A DNA stretch of 5,001 nt. It comes from Planctomycetota bacterium. GTDB lineage: Bacteria > Planctomycetota > B129-G9. Each line of letters begins with the position of its first letter. Position 1 is the first letter of the stretch. This document shows positions 1 through 5,001 of this stretch, piece by piece. A model generated the notes under the pieces. That model had not been told where the DNA came from, did no database searches, and saw only the letters and a program-made list of their open reading frames with translations. Where the stretch lies: positions 1 through 5,001 of the forward strand of contig QNCA01000152.1 of NCBI GenBank assembly GCA_003644325.1, given 5' to 3'. Made by a program: the position numbers and the translations under genes.

Positions 1-63
1 CTGGCGCTCAACGTGCTGGACTACAATCCCGATTACAAAAAGAGTAAAAACAGGAGGTCCTGA
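1..63 (+). CDS. C-terminal end of an upstream gene (partial), function unknown
   Basis: Frame 1 is open from the window edge to a TGA at 61-63 and gives a 20-residue tail that begins LALNVLDYNPDYKK and ends with a basic stretch (KSKNRRS). The hydrophobic-then-'NPDY' pattern resembles the end of a TPR helix, where a Pro-Asp or Pro-x-Tyr turn is common, but twenty residues cannot assign a family. I prefer this frame over frame 2, which is also open here, because its residues look like a normal protein and its third codon positions are mostly G or C, like the downstream genes. The gene lies on the same strand, 129 bases before the next start, and may belong to the same operon. The 5' part lies outside the window. 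Confidence 0.5.
   Translation: MALNVLDYNPDYKKSKNRRS
52..58 (+). promoter_or_regulatory. Perfect Shine-Dalgarno-like AGGAGGT with no start codon after it
   Basis: AGGAGGT matches the anti-Shine-Dalgarno sequence of 16S rRNA well but sits within the last codons of the upstream gene (AGG AGG TCC TGA). No ATG, GTG or TTG follows at a usable 4-12 base distance; the next gene starts about 135 bases further on. It may be simply two Arg codons, a relic, or a ribosome-pausing site near the stop. The match is certain; any function is not. Confidence 0.25.
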
Positions 64-192
64 GCGCCCCGTACGGGCCGCAAGGCGAAACTCGCGTATG
101 GAAACGGCCCCTGTGCCCCCTCCCGCCTCTGCCGGGGACCGCAAGCGTATAACAGTTCCCTGTGAGCCGCCACCTGAGTGTGTCGCGCTGAA

Positions 193-297
193 ATGAATCT
201 CAACGAATACTTGCGGACCGGCGCCTGCCGTGTCCTGCTGCACACCGCTTTATATGTCCCTCTGGCGCTGCTTGCCGCCGGCTCCCGTGCGCTTGCC
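193..297 (+). other. Predicted Sec signal peptide of the large TPR-like protein
   Basis: Residues 1-35 have a short n-region with Arg8 and Arg13, a hydrophobic core of about 17 residues, and an AxA-type end (Arg-Ala-Leu-Ala) before Glu-Arg-Asp. This fits type I signal peptidase cleavage after residue 35. An uncleaved membrane anchor is the alternative. Confidence 0.65.
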
Positions 298-3200
298 GAG
301 CGTGACGTCGAGTTTGTGACCGAACTCCGACAACAGGGCTTCCGACAACTCGCCGAAAAAGAGGCAGACCGGTTGCTCGCCCGCGAGGACCTCGACGAAG
401 ACACCCGCGTGGCGCTGACCCTGGAGAAGGCACGCATCGCCCGGGCCCGGGCCGTCACGACCCGAAAGGGCGAAGCCGCGCAGATAAAACTCGTCATTAG
501 CGCCAGGAACGCGCTCCGCGCGTTCCTGGAGCGGTACCCCGCGCGCCCCGAGCGGGTGGATGCGGATTTCGAACTCCAGTTCCTCAATCGCGTGCTCGGG
601 CAGTTGCGCGCACGCCGGGCACGATTCGAGGCCTCGGCAAGCCGCCGGGCGGAATTCGCGAAGATGGCCCGGACCGCCCTCAACGAGGCCGCCGACGGTT
701 ATAAGCGCCTGCGCCTGGATTTCGCCTCCCGGCGCGACGCACTGAATTCACGCGCAAAAAAACTCCGCGACCTCTACGACGCGGAACGGGCGAAATCCAC
801 GCCCGACAGAAATGCCCTGAGAGATATCGAGCGCAAACTCGAGAAACTGACCGGGGAAATCAACGCCGCAGAACGCTCCATTATACAATGTTATTACCTG
901 GCCGCCGACAGCAGCGCCCGGCTGGGCGAGGCCCTGCAGAAAATCCCCGGCTACGCAGAGAAAGGCAAGGCCATCCTGGAGGACGCCTGCAAACTCTACG
1001 ACGAACTTTTTGACACGTACAAGAAAACTCCGTACATCGAAACCGCGTATATGAGCCTGTGTGAATCCGTCCGCGCGATGTGCCTCGCCGGAGACGCCCA
1101 ACGAGCGCATCGGCGCATACAGGCGGAGACGGCTTACTTCCTGATTACGTATCGAGAGCAAATCAAGAAAGAGGACCTGTTCAAGAAAATTCTGGCGCGG
1201 ATGCGGTATGTGACCGCGGAAGTCCTGAACAACATCGGGCGGTACAAAGAGGCGCGCACCCAGGCGCGCCTCGTGACCCGCGGACGCGGAGGACGCGATT
1301 TCAGTGGCGGCGCCAGGCTGGAAATCGCCAGGTCCTACAAGGGCGAAGGCGATATCGGAAGCGCCGCCCGTATCCTCGGCCGGGTAATCTCGGAGGCCGG
1401 TCCTTACCGGCGGGATGCGATGGACATCCTGCTGGACTGGGTGAAGGAGAGTCCGGAGATTGCGGCGAAGTTTCCCACGGAGATACAGTTCAACGTGGCC
1501 ATGCGCCTTTTCGCGGAACGACGCTACCGGGAAACGGCGCCGATACTCACCGCGCTTGTCAAGAAAAGCGCCGGCAGGGGTGAGACCAAATGGGCGGCGA
1601 AGTCGCTCCTCTGCCTTGCCGAAATCCGCTACCGGCGCGCCCTGGCCGAAAAGTCGGAACTGGAGGGCGACGGAAGGATATCCGAAGGCAGGGCCGCCTA
1701 TATCAGCGGCCTGAAGGAAGCCGTCGGCATCATCATGGACCGCCTCGTCGCGCGGTACGGTCGCAGCGGAGACCCCGGCGTGCCGGGCGTTGTGCGGCAA
1801 TCGCTCTATTATGCGCTCGACTGGCAGAACAGAATACTTCAGCATGAACCCGGTTCCGCTCAAGAGGCAAGGCTGGAAGACATCCTGGCGACGTTCAACA
1901 GGCTCTTTCCGGGCGCGCCCGACATTCCCGACGCCGGTTATCTGCGCGGGGCCAGGCTGGAAACGGAGGGCAGGTACGCCGAGGCGATTGAACAGTACCT
2001 CCGGGTTTCGCCGGAGCGGAATCAGGCCCTCGTGGCGAAACTCCGCGCCGCGCTCTGCCGCTACCGCCTCTACAGCGACGGCAAACCTCACGGCGTCGAT
2101 GAATTCAGCGCTCTCTGGAAGGAACTCAATGAAGGCATCAAAACGGTCTCCCGGGCGCTGGATGCCGACTCGCCGAAACTCGAAGAAATCGAGCGCACCC
2201 GCTTCGCCGCCGCCCTGTCGGAGGGGGAATACGTCCGCGCGTTGCTTCTCTTCTCCGCCGGAGAGGAGGAGGTCCGCGCGGTCCTGGGCCGGGGCGCAAA
2301 CAAGCATGAGAAGGTAAAGGAGATGCTCGCCGATTTTGCCCGGTGCTATCCGTCCTCGGCGTACCTTGCCCAGGCCGCATTCATGCTCGCGCGCAGCAAG
2401 ATAGCGCTGGGCGAAGCCGAGGCCGCGGAGGACGACGTCGAGCGACTGAAGCAAACCCCGAAACTATTCAAGATATCTCTGGCCGCCCTGCGCGATAGTT
2501 ATTACAATCTTTACCTCCAGGCCGAGAAAAGACATGACGGGGACGCCGCGCGAAAGTTCGGCGAAAAATACATCGCCTTCGCCGGACAATTCGCCGGGGC
2601 GTTTCGGGAGGAGATGACGGCCGACGACATGCTGCGGATGGGCGACTATCTCTATCGCTGCGGCGAGCGGGCCCGGGCGGAGGATGCGCTCTCCGGCGCG
2701 TGGCGGCGCGTGAAGGAGAAACTGGCGGAGGACGGGCGCGCCGCACCCGAGGATGTCGAGCGCGCGAAGGCCGCGTTGCGCAACGCCGGTGAAAAACTCG
2801 GCGAGATTCTCATCGCCGGCGACGACCCGGAAAAACTGAAGAAGGCCCTGGAAATCTACGAGACGTTGCTCCCGATGCGCCGCGAGGCGTTGCAGGGCAA
2901 GTGCGCCGGTCAACGGGAACTGGAGAACGCGCTAAAAAACGACCCCTTGATACTGCATTACCGTACACGACATGCCGTGGCGGCCATATCTCTGCAGGCG
3001 GTTGCCGGCGGAGAGGTGCCGGATTTCGACTCGCTGACAGCCGCGGTCAAGACCCTGGCACAGGCTGCTCGCGTGCGCGAGCGCTTTACCCGCGAGTGGT
3101 GGCTCATGGAGTACTGGATGGCGTATGGCCTGTTCCTCCAGCGGGATTTCGACTCCGCATCCAGGATCATCCGCAACGTCCGGGCGGTCAGCGGCGGTTT

Positions 3201-3300
3201 CAGCAGCAAGAACGGCGCGGGCGAGGTCGACCTGCGGGGAAAGAATTTCAAGACGCTCTTCGAAGAACTGGATAAGAAGATCGCTTTCGAGCAGGGCTGA
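193..3300 (+). CDS. Large exported TPR-like helical repeat protein (1,035 aa)
   Basis: I recognise no named family. The protein is predicted to be exported: residues 1-35 look like a signal peptide, with Arg8 and Arg13, a hydrophobic stretch from about 14 to 30 (VLLHTALYVPLALLAAG), and an Ala-Leu-Ala cleavage site before Glu36. No lipobox Cys is present, so it is likely soluble in the periplasm. Residues about 153-228 are highly charged and heptad-like, suggesting a coiled coil. The rest is alpha-helical with degenerate TPR-like pairs, for example NNIGRYKEA (346-354), GDIGSA (386-391), AERRYRETAPIL (441-452), ETEGRYAEAIEQY (590-602) and a Cys-Gly-Glu-Arg turn near 822. The C-terminus has a Trp-rich helix pair (WWLMEYW from 969). 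No catalytic motif is visible, so a scaffold or adaptor role is most likely. The ATG at 193 was chosen because it gives a clean signal peptide; an in-frame GTG at 178, directly after a stop codon, would add five residues. Neither has a clear Shine-Dalgarno. The next gene begins immediately after its stop. Confidence 0.85.
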   Translation: MNLNEYLRTGACRVLLHTALYVPLALLAAGSRALAERDVEFVTELRQQGFRQLAEKEADRLLAREDLDEDTRVALTLEKARIARARAVTTRKGEAAQIKLVISARNALRAFLERYPARPERVDADFELQFLNRVLGQLRARRARFEASASRRAEFAKMARTALNEAADGYKRLRLDFASRRDALNSRAKKLRDLYDAERAKSTPDRNALRDIERKLEKLTGEINAAERSIIQCYYLAADSSARLGEALQKIPGYAEKGKAILEDACKLYDELFDTYKKTPYIETAYMSLCESVRAMCLAGDAQRAHRRIQAETAYFLITYREQIKKEDLFKKILARMRYVTAEVLNNIGRYKEARTQARLVTRGRGGRDFSGGARLEIARSYKGEGDIGSAARILGRVISEAGPYRRDAMDILLDWVKESPEIAAKFPTEIQFNVAMRLFAERRYRETAPILTALVKKSAGRGETKWAAKSLLCLAEIRYRRALAEKSELEGDGRISEGRAAYISGLKEAVGIIMDRLVARYGRSGDPGVPGVVRQSLYYALDWQNRILQHEPGSAQEARLEDILATFNRLFPGAPDIPDAGYLRGARLETEGRYAEAIEQYLRVSPERNQALVAKLRAALCRYRLYSDGKPHGVDEFSALWKELNEGIKTVSRALDADSPKLEEIERTRFAAALSEGEYVRALLLFSAGEEEVRAVLGRGANKHEKVKEMLADFARCYPSSAYLAQAAFMLARSKIALGEAEAAEDDVERLKQTPKLFKISLAALRDSYYNLYLQAEKRHDGDAARKFGEKYIAFAGQFAGAFREEMTADDMLRMGDYLYRCGERARAEDALSGAWRRVKEKLAEDGRAAPEDVERAKAALRNAGEKLGEILIAGDDPEKLKKALEIYETLLPMRREALQGKCAGQRELENALKNDPLILHYRTRHAVAAISLQAVAGGEVPDFDSLTAAVKTLAQAARVRERFTREWWLMEYWMAYGLFLQRDFDSASRIIRNVRAVSGGFSSKNGAGEVDLRGKNFKTLFEELDKKIAFEQG

Positions 3301-3399
3301 GTGATAAGAACTGTGAAGAAGAATCGCAAACAATTCTATGTGACCGTGGCCGTATGCGTCGCGGCGTTCTGGGCCGGTGCGGCGTCTGCATGGAGCGCC
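3301..3399 (+). other. Predicted Sec signal peptide of the 423-aa TPR-like protein
   Basis: A basic n-region (Lys6, Lys7, Arg9, Lys10) precedes a hydrophobic core and two overlapping AxA-type cleavage sites, after Ala30 and Ala33. Cys19 sits in VAVC with Val at -1, which does not fit a lipobox, so a soluble periplasmic product is favoured over a lipoprotein. Confidence 0.7.
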
Positions 3400-4572
3400 G
3401 TGGAGCCGGATATCGTCGTGTTGAAGCAGGGCGATTCCTCCAGGGAGTACGTGGTGACCGGCGAGACCTGGCGCGATGTACAAGTGCTGCGCATCGCCGA
3501 CGGCAGGAAGAGCACGCTGCCGCAGGCGGGCGTCGCGAGGGTTGACTACAGCGACGTCCCCGAGAGGTACTCCCTGGCGATAACAAACATCGGCCGCAGC
3601 AGGTGGCTGGCGGCGGCGGCGGACCTGGAACAGGCGCTAAAGAACTATGATTCCGGCAAGAACCGGTCGTGGATTAGGCAGTATGCCCTTTATCACCTAG
3701 CCGAATGCAGGCGCGTGCTGGCGGAACTGGCCGCCGATACGGCTGCGCTGCGGGAGGCCGCCGACACCTATGCGCAACTTCTCAGGGACGTGCCCGACAC
3801 GAAGTTCAAGCACGCCGCCATGCTGGCCGGGGCGCGCTGCGCCTTGAAGATTGCGGAAATGACGGAAGACGAGGAGGCGAGAGCAACCGCGGCCAAAGAG
3901 GCCGAGGCCGCGTACACCGCGCTGGCCCGGGCCGCCGCGGGAGATTTCAAGGGAGAAGAATACGCGAAGGCGCGTGAGATATGGCAGAGGCGTGCGCGGC
4001 TGGGGCGGGCCGCGCTGGACTGCATACTGGCCGGCGGCGCCGAGGAGATGAGAAAAGCGGCGGGGGAGGCGCGCGGCCTTGCAAGCGGCGCCGATTCGAG
4101 CGAAACCGGAATGGAAGCCATGATATGGGCCTGCAGGTGCGAACTGGCGGCAGGGCGAATGGACGGGACCGACGACGCGAGCGCCCTTGAGACAACGAGG
4201 CAAGTAATAAAAGGGATAGTTGCCTCTGTGAGAGATGAGAACGCACGAAACAGGCTGCTGGTCCTTGCCTATTCCGTCATCGGCGGTCACTATTACGAAC
4301 TGATGAACAAGACCGCAAGGGACGACCCCGCACGCAGGAACTACGGCGACGAAGCGGCGCTGGCGTACCTTCGTGTTGCCCTGCTGTATCCTTCAACCTC
4401 CGGCGCCGAGGCCGAGTGCCAGGACGCCATATACCGGACTGCGTTGATAATGAGAGAGAGGGGCGAGTTCCGCCTCGCCGGAAAATTGTTGCTGATAATG
4501 AAACAGAGGTACGCCGACAGCGCGCTCTGGAAAAACACCGGCTCGAAAATGCTGGCGGAACTGCCCGGTTAG
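3301..4572 (+). CDS. Exported protein with beta-rich N-terminal domain and TPR-like repeats (423 aa)
   Basis: No specific family name can be given. Residues 1-33 look like a signal peptide: basic n-region (KKNRK, 6-10), hydrophobic core from 12 to 28, and possible cleavage after Ala30 (ASA) or Ala33 (WSA). Residues about 36-88 form a small beta-rich module: hydrophobic strands (DIVVLKQGD), a Gly-Glu-Thr turn, a strand around VQVLRI, then a Lys-Ser-Thr-Leu-Pro segment and a VARVDYSDVPERY end. I associate this pattern with secreted planctomycete-type TPR proteins. Helical TPR-like pairs follow (90-114, 149-188), and the C-terminal pair (about 352-420) is the most TPR-like, with YLRVALLYP, an ALIMRERGEFRLAGKLL helix pair and a QRYADSALW end, reminiscent of BamD/CpoB-type repeats. 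The GTG at 3301 directly follows the upstream TGA, implying coupled translation, with only a weak GCAGGG four bases upstream. A GTG at 3313 (giving MKKNRK) is an alternative start. It probably acts in the periplasm with the ExbB-type protein encoded next. Confidence 0.85.
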   Translation: MIRTVKKNRKQFYVTVAVCVAAFWAGAASAWSAVEPDIVVLKQGDSSREYVVTGETWRDVQVLRIADGRKSTLPQAGVARVDYSDVPERYSLAITNIGRSRWLAAAADLEQALKNYDSGKNRSWIRQYALYHLAECRRVLAELAADTAALREAADTYAQLLRDVPDTKFKHAAMLAGARCALKIAEMTEDEEARATAAKEAEAAYTALARAAAGDFKGEEYAKAREIWQRRARLGRAALDCILAGGAEEMRKAAGEARGLASGADSSETGMEAMIWACRCELAAGRMDGTDDASALETTRQVIKGIVASVRDENARNRLLVLAYSVIGGHYYELMNKTARDDPARRNYGDEAALAYLRVALLYPSTSGAEAECQDAIYRTALIMRERGEFRLAGKLLLIMKQRYADSALWKNTGSKMLAELPG

Positions 4573-4609
4573 AGGTTTTCGGCGGCGGAGATTCATTGCG
4601 CAAATTCGC

Positions 4610-4615
4610 GGAGGT
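4610..4615 (+). promoter_or_regulatory. Strong ribosome binding site of the ExbB-type gene
   Basis: GGAGGT lies seven bases before the ATG at 4623 and ten before the second ATG at 4626. The spacing favours the first ATG, though both give nearly the same protein. It is much stronger than anything in front of the two TPR-like genes. Confidence 0.85.
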
Positions 4616-4622
4616 GTTAAAT

Positions 4623-4703
4623 ATGATGAAAACTCATTATGCGTTTGTCGCGGTTCTCCTTGTCCTTGCGGCGATGGCGTGCCTGGCGTCCCCGGCGCTG
4701 GCG
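4623..4703 (+). other. Predicted signal peptide of the ExbB-type protein
   Basis: Lys3 and His5 precede a hydrophobic core (AFVAVLLVLAAMACLA), and an Ala-Leu-Ala site precedes Gln28. Many ExbB-family proteins outside the enterobacteria carry such an extra N-terminal hydrophobic segment. It could be cleaved or kept as an additional membrane helix. Confidence 0.6.
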
Positions 4704-5001
4704 CAGGGAGAGGGCGGGAGTACGGCCGGGTTGGTGGTCGGGCGGGCGATAACGTACATAATCTATGCGTTGCAGGCGATGCTCAGCATCACCGTGATAG
4801 CCCTGACTATCTTCTACTTCTTACACATCAATGCCGGCTGCATAATGCCGCTGCAGGTAGTTGACCAGATGACGGAGATGCTGGACAGGGGGGCGTACAG
4901 TGAACTGATGGATTTCTGCAAGACCACGCCCACCCACTTCACGAACGTCGTTGCCGCCGGACTGGACAAGGCGACGGATGGCGGCTACCAGGCCGCGGTA
5001 A
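4623..5001 (+). CDS. MotA/TolQ/ExbB family proton channel protein (N-terminal part, runs off window)
   Basis: The visible 126 residues match the N-terminal half of an ExbB/TolQ-type subunit. These inner-membrane proteins assemble with ExbD/TolR and use the proton gradient to drive TonB, Tol-Pal or gliding machinery. Residues 1-27 form a likely signal peptide (hydrophobic 7-22, ending Ser-Pro-Ala-Leu-Ala before Gln28), then a short Gly-rich linker and one long membrane segment (about 43-69, hydrophobic with aromatic residues). The following cytoplasmic part has the family pattern: a helix (VVDQMTEMLDRGAYSELMDF), a Cys at 99, then a Thr-Pro-Thr-His-Phe segment leading to NVVAAGLDKA (108-117), as in 'C...P..F..V...GL' of ExbB proteins. 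The second and third membrane segments, including the pore-lining residues, lie beyond position 5001. ExbD/TolR-type genes are expected next but are not visible. It is the third gene in the run, 50 bases after the preceding stop. ExbB, TolQ and AglR-like subgroups cannot be separated from this fragment. Confidence 0.85.
   Translation, partial: MMKTHYAFVAVLLVLAAMACLASPALAQGEGGSTAGLVVGRAITYIIYALQAMLSITVIALTIFYFLHINAGCIMPLQVVDQMTEMLDRGAYSELMDFCKTTPTHFTNVVAAGLDKATDGGYQAAV

Noticed and set aside
68..77. Perfect 10-base palindrome CCCGTACGGG after the upstream stop
   Set aside because: It has no loop and no following T-run, so it is not a terminator, and it is too short to claim as an operator without a second copy.
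148..153. TATAAC as a possible -10 promoter box before the 1,035-aa gene
   Set aside because: No reasonable -35 element lies about 17 bases upstream; a single hexamer is not enough.
33..683. Long minus-strand open frame across the upstream gap and the start of the 1,035-aa gene
   Set aside because: Its translation is Ser/Arg-rich low-complexity sequence typical of the antisense frame of a GC-rich gene, and it overlaps a much better plus-strand gene.
748..2454. 568-codon minus-strand open frame
   Set aside because: It lies entirely inside the 1,035-aa gene, which has a signal peptide, regular helical repeats and coherent context. Long antisense frames are expected at this GC content.
3067..3082. 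Inverted repeat GCTCGCG-TG-CGCGAGC
   Set aside because: It sits inside coding sequence, encodes part of a normal helix (AARVRERF), and lacks a T-run; expected in GC-rich coding DNA.
4596..4603. TTGCGCAA palindrome in the gap before the ExbB-type gene
   Set aside because: Eight bases in a 50-base gap is not significant, and there are no promoter elements around it.
4671..4682. AMAC as a lipobox in the ExbB-type signal peptide
   Set aside because: The -3 and -2 residues (Ala, Met) fit the lipobox poorly, and a better type I site (Ala-Leu-Ala) follows.

Overview
The window is GC-rich and almost fully coding on the + strand. Its genes look like one run that encodes parts of a cell-envelope machine. 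Two large, exported, helical-repeat (TPR-like) proteins are followed by the start of a MotA/TolQ/ExbB-family proton-channel subunit. Signal peptides, no lipobox, and an ExbB-type protein together point to a diderm (Gram-negative-type) bacterium. A secreted protein with a small beta-rich N-terminal domain, then TPR-like repeats, then ExbB is a layout I associate with Planctomycetota, Lentisphaerota and related lineages. That taxonomic guess comes from general familiarity, not a search.

Layout. Positions 1-63 hold the last 20 codons of an upstream gene. Positions 64-192 are a short gap with no convincing promoter or terminator. Positions 193-3300 encode a 1,035-residue exported protein built almost entirely of alpha-helical repeats, with a long charged coiled-coil-like stretch near the N-terminus. 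Positions 3301-4572 encode a 423-residue exported protein with a small beta-rich domain followed by TPR-like repeats; its GTG start follows the previous TGA with no gap. After 50 bases containing a strong Shine-Dalgarno sequence, positions 4623-5001 encode the first 126 residues of an ExbB/TolQ-type protein that runs off the window.

How they may work together. ExbB/TolQ proteins form inner-membrane proton channels with ExbD/TolR and drive periplasmic or outer-membrane processes such as TonB-dependent uptake, Tol-Pal envelope constriction, or Agl/Glt gliding. TPR proteins recur beside such motors, for example CpoB with Tol-Pal, and GltE and AglT in myxobacterial gliding. The two TPR-like proteins here could be periplasmic scaffolds or adaptors for the motor. 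This is inferred from gene order and protein architecture; the substrate and process are unknown. No RNA genes, mobile elements, CRISPR arrays or long repeats were seen.
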